Origin: Aestuariibius violaceus
GTDB lineage: Bacteria; Pseudomonadota; Alphaproteobacteria; Rhodobacterales; Rhodobacteraceae
Length of the DNA: 64,000 bases
Direction of reading: 5' to 3'
NCBI RefSeq assembly: GCF_040779325.2
Contig: NZ_JBFONT020000001.1
Location: forward strand, 1,240,001 to 1,304,000
The notes under the pieces were generated by a model. The model saw only the letters and a program-made list of their open reading frames with translations. It did not search any database and was not told where the DNA came from. The translations under genes were made by a program, and so were the position numbers. Shown here piece by piece: positions 8,223 to 16,673 of the stretch. Numbering within the stretch: the first letter of the stretch is position 1; every line of letters starts with the position of its first letter.

Positions 8223-9365
8223 ATGCCCACCGACCCGATCGCCCTGACCGCCGACCTGATCCGCTGCCCCTCCGTTACGCCAGAAGACGGCGGCGCGCTG
8301 GACCTGCTTGCGGGCAAGCTCTCGGCCGCCGGGTTCACCTGCCAAAGGGTCGACCGGAACGGCACGCCCAACCTCTTCGCGCGCTGGGGCGACAAGGGCG
8401 CGGCGAAGACTTTCGGCTTCAACGGCCATACCGACGTGGTCCCGGTGGGCGACCGCGCCGCCTGGACCACCGACCCGTTCGGTGCCGAAACGCGGGACGG
8501 CTGGCTCTATGGCCGCGGGGCGACCGACATGAAATCCGGCGTCGCCGCCTTCGCCGCCGCCGCCATCGACTTCGTCACCGATACGCCGCCCGACGGCGCC
8601 GTGATCCTGGCCATCACCGGTGACGAGGAAGGCGACGCGACCGACGGCACCACCGCGCTCCTTGACTGGATGGCCAAGGAGGGCGAGCAGATGGACGTCT
8701 GCCTCGTCGGTGAGCCGACCTGCCCCAACGAGATGGGCGAGATGATCAAGATCGGCCGCCGCGGCTCGATGACCGCGCGCATCACGGCGACCGGCAAACA
8801 GGGCCACTCCGCCTATCCGCACCTCGCCGTGAACCCGCTGACCGGCCTCGTCCGTCTGCTCGACCGCCTCGCTTCCTATCCCCTCGACGACGGCACCGAC
8901 CACTTCGACCCCTCCACCCTCGCCATCGTCACCATCGACACCGGCAACCCCGCCTCGAACGTCATCCCGGCCGAGGCGCAGGCGACCCTCAACATCCGTT
9001 TCAACGACGAACACACCGGCGCCTCCCTCACCGAATGGCTGGAAGAAGAGGCAGAGGCGGTGACCGACGAAAGCGAGGTCGCCTTCCGGATCGACGTCAG
9101 GATCTCGGGCGAAGCCTTCCTCACCCCGCCCGGCCCCCTCAGCGATCTCGTGGCCCGGTCGGTCGAGGCTGAAACCGGGCGCCAGCCGGTCCTCTCCACC
9201 ACCGGCGGCACGTCGGACGCGCGCTTCGTCAAGGATCACTGCCCGGTCGTCGAATTCGGCCTTGTCGGCCACCGGATGCACGCGGTCGATGAACGCGTCT
9301 GCACCGACCAGATCGACCGGCTCAAGGCGGTCTATCTCAGAATTCTGCGGGACTACTTCAGCTAG
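8223..9365 (+). CDS. dapE: Succinyl-diaminopimelate desuccinylase
   Basis: Zn/Co-dependent M20 peptidase-family enzyme that hydrolyses N-succinyl-LL-diaminopimelate to LL-DAP and succinate, the step that completes the succinylase branch begun by DapD. The 380-residue product shows the metal-site motifs GHTDVVPVGD, GRGATDMKSG and TGDEEGDATDGT (with the catalytic Glu pair), the dimerisation-domain segment KQGHSAYPHLAVNP, and the C-terminal metal ligand region GLVGHRMHAVDE. Length and start match the family. A 165-base gap separates it from the divergent Hint gene. Confidence 0.96.
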   Translation: MPTDPIALTADLIRCPSVTPEDGGALDLLAGKLSAAGFTCQRVDRNGTPNLFARWGDKGAAKTFGFNGHTDVVPVGDRAAWTTDPFGAETRDGWLYGRGATDMKSGVAAFAAAAIDFVTDTPPDGAVILAITGDEEGDATDGTTALLDWMAKEGEQMDVCLVGEPTCPNEMGEMIKIGRRGSMTARITATGKQGHSAYPHLAVNPLTGLVRLLDRLASYPLDDGTDHFDPSTLAIVTIDTGNPASNVIPAEAQATLNIRFNDEHTGASLTEWLEEEAEAVTDESEVAFRIDVRISGEAFLTPPGPLSDLVARSVEAETGRQPVLSTTGGTSDARFVKDHCPVVEFGLVGHRMHAVDERVCTDQIDRLKAVYLRILRDYFS

Positions 9366-9414
9366 AAGCCATTTCATCATGACGCCGCCGCGCCCCCGTG
9401 CTAGGCGCGGGGCC

Positions 9415-11670
9415 ATGGCACGGATACCGACCCGCGAGGCGATCCTGGACTGGATCGCCGACAACCCCACCCAGACCTCCAAGCGCGACATCGCCAAGGC
9501 CTTCGGCATCAAGGGCGCCGACCGGATCGAGCTCAAGCGCGTCCTCCGCCAGCTCGAAGATGAGGGCCACCTGGAAAAGCGCCGCAGATCCTTCCGCGAC
9601 CCCGAAAAGCTGCCGCCCGTCTCCGTGCTCGAGGTGGCCGGGCCGGACGGCGACGGCGATCTCTTCGCGCGCCCGCTGGAATGGCAGGGCGAGGGTGCGG
9701 AACCACGGGTGCTGCTCGTCCTGCGCCAATCCGATCCGGCGCTTGGCGCAGGGGATCGCATCCTCGCCCGGCTGACCGAACTGCGCGGCGAGGATCCCGC
9801 CTATGAAGGCCGGCTGATCCGTCGCATCGGCACCAACCCGAAGCGGATCCTCGGCGTCTTCCGCAAGGGCTCAGAAGGCGGCCGCATCCTGCCCATCGAC
9901 AAGGGCGCCGACCGGCAATGGACGGTCGCTGACGGCGCCACCCATGGCGCGAAGGACGGCGAACTGGTCGAGGCCGAACAGGCCGGGCCCAAGAGCCGGA
10001 TGGGCCTGCCCAAGGCGCGCATCGTCTCGCGCCTTGGCGATCCGTCGGCGCCCAAGGCCGTCTCGCTCATCGCGATCCACCAGCACGGCATCCCCGACAA
10101 TTTCCCCGACGACGTGATCGCCGAAGCCGACGGCATGAAACCCGCGGGCCTCGAGGGCCGTGTGGACCTGCGGGAGATGCCGCTCATCACCATCGACCCG
10201 TCGGATGCCCGCGACCACGACGATGCCTGCTACGCCCAACCCGACACCGATCCGAAGAACGAGGGCGGCCATATCCTCTGGGTCGCCATCGCCGACGTGG
10301 CCCACTACGTCCGCCCCGGCACGGCGCTCGATCGCGAGGCGCGCAAGCGCGGCAACTCCACCTACTTCCCCGACCGGGTCGTGCCGATGCTGCCGGATCG
10401 CCTCTCGGGCGATCTCTGCTCGCTCCACGAAGGGGTGCCGCGCGCCTGCATCGTGGCGAAGATGACCATCGATTCAGCGGGCAACCTTATCCGGCACGAG
10501 TTCCAGCGCGGCCTCATGCGCTCCGTCGCGTCGCTGCATTATACCGAGGTTCAGGCGGCCATCGACGGCCAGCCCAATGACCGCACGGAACCGCTGCTCG
10601 ACCCGGTCCTGAAACCCCTCTACGCCGCCTACGAGGCGCTCCGCCGCGCGCGCAATTCCCGCGAACCGCTCGACCTCGATCTGCCCGAACGCCAGATCGT
10701 CCTTTCCGACGACGGCACCGTCACCTCCGTCAACTTCAAGGACCGGCTCGACGCCCATAAGCTGATCGAGGAATTCATGGTCCTCGCCAACGTCGCCGCC
10801 GCCGAGACCCTGATCAAGAAACGCAGCCCGCTTCTCTTCCGCGTCCACGAGGAACCCTCGCCCGAAAAGCTCGACGCCCTGCGCGAAACCGCCCAGGCCT
10901 CCGGCCTGACGCTCGCCAAGGGGCAGGTTCTGAAGACGGCGCATCTGAACCGCCTGCTGAACCAGGCCGCCGGAACGCAGAATGCCGAGCTCATCAACCT
11001 CGCCACTCTGCGGTCGATGACCCAGGCCTATTATAGCCCCGAGAATTTCGGCCATTTCGGCCTCGCGCTGCAGGCCTACGCCCACTTCACCTCGCCCATC
11101 CGGCGCTATTCCGACCTGATCGTCCACCGCGCGCTCATCTCCGCCCATGGTTGGGGCGACGACGGTCTCAGCCCCGAAGAAATCGAGCGGCTGGAGCAGA
11201 CCGCCCAGCACATCTCGGAAACCGAGCGGCGCTCGATGATGGCCGAACGCGACACGACCGACCGCTACCTCGCCAGCTACCTCGCCGACCGAGTCGGCAG
11301 CGAGATGACGGGCCGGATCAGCGGCATCGCCCGCTTCGGCATCTTCGTGAAACTGGACGAAACCGGCGCCGACGGCATGGTCCCGATCCGGTCGATCGGC
11401 GACGAATACTTCCACCACGATGCCGACAGCCAGACGCTGATGGGCGCCGATAGCGGCCGGGTCATCGCGCTGGGCCAAAAGGTACTGACGCGCCTGTCAG
11501 AGGCCGTCCCCGTCACCGGCGGCCTGATGCTGGAACTGCTCGAGATCGAGGACACCAAGCTCCCCAAATCCTCCCGCCCCGCCCGCGGCCGCCCACCCCG
11601 CCGCAAACCGGCCCAGGCCAAGCGCAAACGCGACAAGAAAGAGCGGAAGGTCAAGCGGACGCGGCGTTGA
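9415..11670 (+). CDS. rnr: Ribonuclease R
   Basis: Processive 3'-5' exoribonuclease of the RNase II superfamily that degrades structured RNA. The 751 residues comprise an N-terminal winged-helix segment (PTREAILDWIADNPTQTSKRDIAKAFGIKG), cold-shock/OB region, the RNB catalytic domain with metal-binding aspartates in SDARDHDDAC at about 263-272, an S1 domain near the C-terminus (RISGIARFGIFVKLDETGADGMVP) and a strongly basic tail rich in Arg and Lys. The frame opens earlier (an ATG at 9379 is also possible), but MARIPTREAI matches the usual family N-terminus. It starts 49 bases after dapE. Confidence 0.96.
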   Translation: MARIPTREAILDWIADNPTQTSKRDIAKAFGIKGADRIELKRVLRQLEDEGHLEKRRRSFRDPEKLPPVSVLEVAGPDGDGDLFARPLEWQGEGAEPRVLLVLRQSDPALGAGDRILARLTELRGEDPAYEGRLIRRIGTNPKRILGVFRKGSEGGRILPIDKGADRQWTVADGATHGAKDGELVEAEQAGPKSRMGLPKARIVSRLGDPSAPKAVSLIAIHQHGIPDNFPDDVIAEADGMKPAGLEGRVDLREMPLITIDPSDARDHDDACYAQPDTDPKNEGGHILWVAIADVAHYVRPGTALDREARKRGNSTYFPDRVVPMLPDRLSGDLCSLHEGVPRACIVAKMTIDSAGNLIRHEFQRGLMRSVASLHYTEVQAAIDGQPNDRTEPLLDPVLKPLYAAYEALRRARNSREPLDLDLPERQIVLSDDGTVTSVNFKDRLDAHKLIEEFMVLANVAAAETLIKKRSPLLFRVHEEPSPEKLDALRETAQASGLTLAKGQVLKTAHLNRLLNQAAGTQNAELINLATLRSMTQAYYSPENFGHFGLALQAYAHFTSPIRRYSDLIVHRALISAHGWGDDGLSPEEIERLEQTAQHISETERRSMMAERDTTDRYLASYLADRVGSEMTGRISGIARFGIFVKLDETGADGMVPIRSIGDEYFHHDADSQTLMGADSGRVIALGQKVLTRLSEAVPVTGGLMLELLEIEDTKLPKSSRPARGRPPRRKPAQAKRKRDKKERKVKRTRR

Positions 11671-11730
11671 GTTTCTGGCTCACGGTTCCGTAAAACTCTG
11701 AGGGCAGTCCCCCCGGGGGGCGGTCGGGGG

Positions 11731-11762
11731 CTGCCCGGTGTTCGGTGTTTCACACCGGGCAG
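11731..11762. terminator. Hairpin between convergent genes, probable bidirectional terminator
   Basis: CTGCCCGGTGT at 11731-11741 pairs perfectly with ACACCGGGCAG at 11752-11762 around a 10-base loop. It lies between rnr and the convergent small gene ending at 11791. The downstream sequence is AT-rich (ATGAATTAAATTAG) but has no clean T run, so termination is inferred from position and stem strength. Confidence 0.55.
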
Positions 11763-11790
11763 ATGAATTAAATTAGGACGCGTATCCGGA

Positions 11791-12138
11791 TCAGTCCGCG
11801 TCCGCCTTCTCCATCTGATCCTTCACGCCCTCGGCCCAATCCTTCCCCGGATCGCCGCCCCACAGCAACCAGGCAATATAACCGGCTGACGGATCGTCGT
11901 CGTTCCCGAAATCCTCGGCAGACTTGTCGACCTCATGGCGCGCGAAATAGCTGACCATCCGCTCGATCGTGTCGGGCGTCAGCCGCGCCTTGTTCTTGAG
12001 ATCGCGTGCCCGGGCCACGCCCACATCCGTCCCGCCGCGCCCAAATTCATCGCGCAGCTTCAACCCTTTCTCGGCGGCCTCCGCCACGTCGCCGGGTGGA
12101 ACGAAATCGATATGGTCGTATTTCTGGGGTCGGCTCAT
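11791..12138 (-). CDS. Small protein with a phage-type GG-ARARDL/SYFARHEVD module
   Basis: The 115 residues are dominated by one module: DFVPPGDVAEAAEKGLKLRDEFGRGG, then VGVARARDLKNKARLTPDTIERMVSYFARHEVD and AGYIAWLLWGGDPGKDWAEGVKDQM. From memory this pattern is found fused to, or near, phage head-maturation protease and portal-region proteins, and also as stand-alone bacterial proteins; its biochemical role is unknown to me. There are no other phage genes here and the GC content is ordinary, so it is probably a domesticated, free-standing copy. No signal peptide or membrane segment. Confidence 0.8.
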   Translation of the reverse strand: MSRPQKYDHIDFVPPGDVAEAAEKGLKLRDEFGRGGTDVGVARARDLKNKARLTPDTIERMVSYFARHEVDKSAEDFGNDDDPSAGYIAWLLWGGDPGKDWAEGVKDQMEKADAD

Positions 12139-12192
12139 GGCATCCTCCGTTTCGCGACCAACGGAGAGGCAATCGCCAATGTTCCGAAGCGG

Positions 12193-12432
12193 TCAGCCGT
12201 TGCGCAGGATCGCCGCGACCCGGCTGCGGGTGCGGATATAGCCCAGCTTGTCCGAATTCGATGTCAGCAGAAGATGCAGCTGCGCCGCCTGCGCGACACT
12301 CAGCTGGCTGGTATCGACCTCGACATCATAGAAGCGCAGCTTCGTCTCGATCTGCCGCAGCAACTGCGGGTTCGGCTCATCTGCTGCCGCCGCGCCTGCC
12401 GTCAGGGCCAGGACAACCACAAGAAACCGCAC
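12193..12432 (-). CDS. Small exported protein, 79 aa
   Basis: Probable periplasmic protein of unknown function. From the GTG at 12432 (GGAGGAG eight bases upstream) the product starts MRFLVVVLALTAGAAAADEP, a short signal peptide with a likely cut after AAA. The mature part (about 60 residues, IETKLRFYDVEVDTSQLSVAQAAQLHLLLTSN) is helical. A longer in-frame ATG exists upstream but would run through the DUF1244 gene and lose the signal peptide. The GTG is one base after the DUF1244 stop, so the three genes 13470 to 12193 look like one operon with translational coupling. Confidence 0.75.
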   Translation of the reverse strand: MRFLVVVLALTAGAAAADEPNPQLLRQIETKLRFYDVEVDTSQLSVAQAAQLHLLLTSNSDKLGYIRTRSRVAAILRNG

Positions 12433-12433
12433 C

Positions 12434-12727
12434 TCAATGCTCCTCCCGCGCGGCGAAGGCCGCCTTCTGATCCGCCGTGGCCTCGGTCTGGTACCGGTCG
12501 CGCCACTCGGCATAGGGCATACCATAATAGGCCTCCCGCGCCTCCTCCTTGCTCATCACGATCCCGCGTTCTTCGGCGGCCTCCTGGACCCAGCGGCTCA
12601 GGCAGTTCCGGCAGAACCCGGCCAGGTTCATCATGTCGATATTCTGCACATCCGTCCGGTTCCGCAGATGATCCCGCAAAGTCCGGAACGCCGCCGCCTC
12701 GATCTCTAGCCTCGTCTGATCGTCCAT
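12434..12727 (-). CDS. DUF1244 domain-containing protein
   Basis: The 97-residue protein matches the short, highly conserved DUF1244 family of proteobacteria, characterised by AAAFRTLRDHLRNRTDVQNIDMMNLAGFCRNCLSRW and a C-terminal YGMPYAEW segment. The two cysteines in CRNC are family-conserved; molecular function is not established. The ATG at 12727 is chosen because GGAGG lies 5 bases upstream and MDDQTRLEIEA is the family N-terminus; an ATG at 12742 that overlaps the stop of the upstream gene (ATGA) would add five residues. Middle gene of a three-gene minus-strand operon. Confidence 0.88.
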   Translation of the reverse strand: MDDQTRLEIEAAAFRTLRDHLRNRTDVQNIDMMNLAGFCRNCLSRWVQEAAEERGIVMSKEEAREAYYGMPYAEWRDRYQTEATADQKAAFAAREEH

Positions 12728-12738
12728 CCTGTCCTCCG

Positions 12739-13470
12739 TCATACGCCCGATGCCGCCAGCGCCGCCTCCAGATGCGGCACCAACCGGTCTGCCCACGCGA
12801 TCTGCCCGGCCTCGGTCTCGATCAGATCGTTGCGGATCTCGATCAACACGTTCGGCCGCCCGGCGCGCCGCCCGTGGATGTCCATCGAATCCCCGGGCAG
12901 GTGCCCCGAATAGGGCTCGTTATCTCCGATACATAGGTCGGTGTCGGTCCGCAGGCTGTCAAGGAACGGCACCGCAAGCTGCCGGTCCTCGTTATAGAGC
13001 ACGCCCACCTCCCACGGCCGCCACGGTCGCCCCTTCAGCTGCGGCGTGAAGGAATGCACGGCGACAAACAGCGCGTCCCGGGTCGAGGCGAGCTCCTCCA
13101 GCGCCCCGTGATACGGCCGGTGAAACAGGTTCAGCCTGCGCTCCACCTCGCCCGCATCGACGTGGCGGTTGCCGGGAATGATCGTCCCGTCATAAAGCCG
13201 CATCACCAGCGTGGGGTCGTCTTCCCCCCGGTTGGGATCGATCACCAGGCGCGAGAAATCCGTCCAGATCACCGGCCCGTCGAGCCGCTCCCCCAGCCGC
13301 TTGGCCACGCCCAGTGCCCCGATGTCATAGGCGATGTGCCGCGCCATATCCTCCTCCGGCAGGCCCAGCGGCGGCACGTCGTCCGGCACCCGGTTCGTTG
13401 CATGATCGCAGGTCACGATCCATCGGGCGGGCCGGTCGGCGCCGGTGATGTGGCAGGGGGAGTAGAGCAT
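12739..13470 (-). CDS. N-formylglutamate amidohydrolase-like protein
   Basis: Zn-dependent amidohydrolase fold of the FGase family, whose founding member (HutG) hydrolyses N-formylglutamate at the end of histidine degradation. The 243-residue product keeps the hallmark segments VTCDHATNRVP (metal ligands), AYDIGALGVAKRL, AVHSFTPQLKGRPWRPWEVGVLYNEDR and VLIEIRNDLI. No other hut genes are close, and most roseobacters keep this paralogue next to DUF1244, so the true substrate may differ; I leave the symbol empty. First gene of the operon leading into DUF1244. Confidence 0.88.
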   Translation of the reverse strand: MLYSPCHITGADRPARWIVTCDHATNRVPDDVPPLGLPEEDMARHIAYDIGALGVAKRLGERLDGPVIWTDFSRLVIDPNRGEDDPTLVMRLYDGTIIPGNRHVDAGEVERRLNLFHRPYHGALEELASTRDALFVAVHSFTPQLKGRPWRPWEVGVLYNEDRQLAVPFLDSLRTDTDLCIGDNEPYSGHLPGDSMDIHGRRAGRPNVLIEIRNDLIETEAGQIAWADRLVPHLEAALAASGV

Positions 13471-14029
13471 GAAGGGGTCGAAATTCTCTGATCTTCGGAC
13501 GCCCCCGTAAAACGCGATCCGGGATGCTGTTCAACACTCTGGCGCAGATAAACATCACCTGAGGGCGCGAGTGCAGACATTCAGAGCCACATCAGCCAAA
13601 AAAACCGCCATCGCAGACCAGAGCCCGCGATGACCAACCTGTTCAACTCGACAGCTTAGCGTTCAGTCTCCGGGGCAGACGCCAGCGGACGTCCGGCAAG
13701 GCGGATGGTGATGCTGACCTTGCCGTCGGAAAAAGCGACTAATCCGAGAGGGATCCAGCAGAGGCAGTTCGGGGCCGATGCAAAGATCCTTCGTCACCGA
13801 GATCTCTCTTGAGACGGCAGCAATGACGGCGCATTAAACGGCAAGTTGAAAACACGCGTTCCGCCCGACCGTTGTCGGATGGCAACTCTCGGGGAAACCG
13901 GACCGGCCTTTTGCCTCCGTGACCGCCTCGACGGCACCACCACCAATCAACCCGCTTGAGAAATCGCAACGGATCGCCGATACCCCCGCACGTATCGAAG
14001 TTAGCGATAACACGAGGGGGACCGAACCC
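13471..14029. other. 559-base gap with no intact gene; possible decayed coding remnant
   Basis: No open frame of convincing length lies between the N-formylglutamate amidohydrolase-like gene and pyk. On the minus strand, 13656-13739 reads VAFSDGKVSITIRLAG then RPLASAPETER and a stop, and an adjacent frame reads KDLCIGPELPLLDPSRI. Together they look like the end of a protein broken by a frameshift, but I do not recognise it and there is no start. GC is lower than in the flanking genes. The right end must hold the pyk promoter; AGGGGG precedes the pyk ATG. Confidence 0.45.
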
Positions 14030-15475
14030 ATGAGACGCCATCGCAACGTCAAGATCGTCGCAACGCTCGGCCCCGCCTCCAACGATTACGACACGATCCG
14101 CGCCCTGCACGAGGCGGGCGCGGATGTCTTCCGGCTCAACATGAGCCATGGCGACCATTCCGAGATCCGGGTGCGGCACGAGATCATCCGCCAGATCGAG
14201 GCCGATATGGGCTCTCCCATCGGCATCCTCGCCGACCTGCAGGGCCCCAAGCTCCGCGTCGGCGTGTTCGAGAACGGCGAGGAAGAACTGGAAGAGGGCG
14301 ATACCTTCCGCCTCGATCTCGACGACGCGCCCGGCAGCAAGCGCCGCGTCCAGCTGCCCCACCCCGAGATCTTCCAGGCCCTCGAACCCGAGGCGCGGCT
14401 GCTGGTCAATGACGGGAAGATCCAGCTCAAGGTCAAATACTGCGCCGAGGATCACGCGATCTGCGACGTCATCGTCGGCGGCACGATCTCGAACCGCAAG
14501 GGCGTGAACGTGCCGGACGTCGAACTCCCCCTTGCCGCCCTCTCCGAAAAGGACCGCAAGGACCTGGAATTCGTCTGCGATCTCGGCGTCGACTGGCTGG
14601 CTCTCTCCTTCGTGCAGCGTCCGGCGGACGTCGAAGAGGCCCGCGGCCTGGCGAAAGGCCGCGCCGCGATCCTGTCGAAGATCGAAAAACCCACCGCGAT
14701 CAAGAATTTCGACGCGATCCTCGCCGCCTCCGACGGGGTGATGGTCGCCCGCGGCGACCTGGGCGTCGAGCTCCCCGTCCAGAACGTCCCGCCGATCCAG
14801 AAGCAGCTCGTCCGGAAATGCCGCTCCGCCGCCAAGCCGGTGATCGTCGCGACCCAGATGCTCGAGTCGATGATCGAAAGCCCGATGCCGACAAGGGCCG
14901 AGGTCTCGGACGTCGCCACCGCCATCTATGAGGGCGCCGACGCGATCATGCTGTCGGCCGAAAGCGCCGCCGGTTCCTACCCGATCGAGGCGGTGACGAC
15001 CATGGACAACGTCGCACAGGAGGTCGAAAGCGATCCGACCTATACCGAGATCATCGAAGCCTCCCGCGCGGCCAAGCGCACCTCCGTCGCCGACGGCATC
15101 GTCGCCGCCGCCCGCGAGATCGCCGAGACGTCCGATATCACCGCGATCTGCTGCTTCACCGCCAGCGGCAACACCGCGATCCTCGTCGCCCGCGAACGCC
15201 CCCGCGTGCCGATCCTGGCGCTCACTCCGTCCGAGCGCACCGCCCGCAGGCTCTGCCTCAGCTGGGGCACAATCTGCGTGATCGCCGACGATGCCAAGCG
15301 CTTCAAGGGCGCCGTGGTCGCCGCCGCCAAGGCCGCCCGCGAGGAAATGGGCGCAACCGGCGACGATCTGATCGTCGTCACCGCCGGCGTGCCCTTCGGC
15401 GTTTCGGGCACAACCAACATCCTTCGCGTCGCCCCCTGCGACGAACGTTTGATTTTTAGCACCGAGCCGGAATAG
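14030..15475 (+). CDS. pyk: Pyruvate kinase
   Basis: Converts phosphoenolpyruvate and ADP to pyruvate and ATP, the last step of glycolysis/Entner-Doudoroff. The 481-residue product has the type I/II bacterial architecture: RRHRNVKIVATLGPAS start, RLNMSHGDHSEI, the B domain, the active-site stretch ILSKIEKPTAIKNFD and MVARGDLGVELP, then MLESMIESPMPTRAEVSDVATAIYEGADAIMLSAESAAG and a C-terminal regulatory domain. The ATG at 14030 is preferred over upstream in-frame codons because it gives the usual N-terminus and has GAGGGGG ten bases upstream. Confidence 0.96.
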   Translation: MRRHRNVKIVATLGPASNDYDTIRALHEAGADVFRLNMSHGDHSEIRVRHEIIRQIEADMGSPIGILADLQGPKLRVGVFENGEEELEEGDTFRLDLDDAPGSKRRVQLPHPEIFQALEPEARLLVNDGKIQLKVKYCAEDHAICDVIVGGTISNRKGVNVPDVELPLAALSEKDRKDLEFVCDLGVDWLALSFVQRPADVEEARGLAKGRAAILSKIEKPTAIKNFDAILAASDGVMVARGDLGVELPVQNVPPIQKQLVRKCRSAAKPVIVATQMLESMIESPMPTRAEVSDVATAIYEGADAIMLSAESAAGSYPIEAVTTMDNVAQEVESDPTYTEIIEASRAAKRTSVADGIVAAAREIAETSDITAICCFTASGNTAILVARERPRVPILALTPSERTARRLCLSWGTICVIADDAKRFKGAVVAAAKAAREEMGATGDDLIVVTAGVPFGVSGTTNILRVAPCDERLIFSTEPE

Positions 15476-15508
15476 CATCCTCCCACAAGATGTAGGAGGA
15501 GGTCGGCC

Positions 15509-15730
15509 ATGACCCCCGACCATTACCTGGTGATCGGCGTGATCGTTGTCGCGATGGCGATCCCCGGGATATTTGCCGCCATCCGCGACAACCACGCCCC
15601 CCGCCTCGCCGCGATCGCCCTGCTCGTCGGCTCCGGTTTCATCGCGGCCGCCTTCAACCAGCGGCCCGGCGGCTATTCGTTCGAGGAAATCCCCGAAGCC
15701 TTCGTCAACGTCTTCGCCACGTTCCTTTAG
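15509..15730 (+). CDS. Small membrane protein, 73 aa
   Basis: Unknown function. Two hydrophobic helices are visible, residues 6-24 (YLVIGVIVVAMAIPGIFAA) and 32-50 (RLAAIALLVGSGFIAAAF), joined by the short polar loop RDNHAP, with a soluble tail FNQRPGGYSFEEIPEAFVNV. A very strong ribosome-binding site, TAGGAGGAGG, precedes the ATG, supporting real translation. It starts 33 bases after pyk and could be read from the pyk transcript. The usual GC content and a similar position in other roseobacters (from memory) suggest a conserved small inner-membrane protein. Confidence 0.8.
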   Translation: MTPDHYLVIGVIVVAMAIPGIFAAIRDNHAPRLAAIALLVGSGFIAAAFNQRPGGYSFEEIPEAFVNVFATFL

Positions 15731-15838
15731 ATTCCCCTTGCCAAACGCCCCGGCCCGTCATAGACGACGCGCTTCCAACCGGGGCGCCGGCCAAAAGGCA
15801 TGCCGTGCGGCCCGCTAAATATCTCAACGGAGAGTGAA

Positions 15839-16039
15839 ATGCCGAAGATGAAGACAAAGTCGAGCTGCAAGAAGCGGTTCAAGGTCACCGCCTCGGGGCG
15901 TGTCAAGGCCGGCCAGGCCGGCAAGCGTCACGGGATGATCAAGCGGTCCAACAAGTTCATTCGTGATGCCCGCGGCACCACGGTCCTCACCAAGGCTGAC
16001 GAACAGATCGTCAAGCCGATGATGCCCTACGCGCGCTAA
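15839..16039 (+). CDS. rpmI: 50S ribosomal protein L35
   Basis: Component of the large ribosomal subunit. The product is 66 residues, basic, with the standard L35 sequence MPKMKTKSSCKKRFKVTASG and KRHGMIKRSNK. The ATG at 15839 is the family start, with GGAGAG upstream; the frame remains open a little further upstream but without family similarity. It is 12 bases before rplT, the normal L35-L20 operon. No infC (IF-3) gene precedes it in this window, unlike the common infC-rpmI-rplT order. Confidence 0.97.
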   Translation: MPKMKTKSSCKKRFKVTASGRVKAGQAGKRHGMIKRSNKFIRDARGTTVLTKADEQIVKPMMPYAR

Positions 16040-16051
16040 GGAGGATCGAAG

Positions 16052-16414
16052 ATGTCCCGCACCAAAGGGGGTACCACCACCCACGCCCGCCACAAGAAGG
16101 TCACCGACGCCGCCAAGGGCTATTACGGCCGGCGCAAGAACACCTTCAAGGTCGCCCGCCAGGCGGTCGACAAGGCCAACCAATACGCCACCCGCGACCG
16201 CAAGACCCGCAAGCGCACCTTCCGCGCGCTCTGGATCCAGCGGATCAACGCGGCCGTCCGCGCCCATGACGAGGCGCTGACCTATTCCCGCTTCATGGGC
16301 GGCCTCGCCAAGGCCGGGATCGAGGTCGACCGCAAGGTCCTCGCCGATCTCGCCGTGCACGAGCCCGACGCCTTCGGCGCCATCGTCGACAAGGCCAAGG
16401 CCGCGCTCGCCTGA
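16052..16414 (+). CDS. rplT: 50S ribosomal protein L20
   Basis: Binds 23S rRNA early in assembly of the large subunit; in several bacteria it also represses its own operon. The product is 120 residues with the long, basic N-terminal helix region (MSRTKGGTTTHARHKKVTDAAKGYYGRRKNTFKVARQAVDKA) and the globular RKRTFRALWIQRINAAVRAHDEALTYSRFM domain. GGAGG lies 8 bases before the ATG. A rho-independent terminator follows, so pheS, the usual next gene in this cluster, is transcribed separately here. Confidence 0.97.
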   Translation: MSRTKGGTTTHARHKKVTDAAKGYYGRRKNTFKVARQAVDKANQYATRDRKTRKRTFRALWIQRINAAVRAHDEALTYSRFMGGLAKAGIEVDRKVLADLAVHEPDAFGAIVDKAKAALA

Positions 16415-16441
16415 CACGGCTGAAAGCGTCTGCGAATCAGG

Positions 16442-16470
16442 GGCCGCCCGATCAGGGCGGCCTTTCTTGT
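16442..16470 (+). terminator. Rho-independent terminator after rplT
   Basis: GGCCGCCC (16442-16449) pairs with GGGCGGCC (16455-16462) around the loop GATCA and is followed by TTTCTTGT. It lies 27 bases after the rplT stop and should end the rpmI-rplT transcript before the Hint gene. Confidence 0.85.
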
Positions 16471-16673
16471 TATCCGAGAGGCTGTTTTTCTGATGTCAAT
16501 TCACGATTGACGGTCAAGCCTCTACAACGCAACAATTCTCTGCCTAAATTTTAGATTTTACTTAATTTTCAAATATTTAGAGCTTGCTTGCGACGCCGCA
16601 AATGCCTTGTTTGGGCCCCCGCCCCGCATATCCTGCCCCGGGGTTCAGGTAACGAGTAACACGAGGGGCAAGT

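Noticed and set aside
13739..15595. 618-codon minus-strand frame opposite pyk
   Set aside because: Shadow of the pyruvate kinase gene; composition typical of antisense frames.
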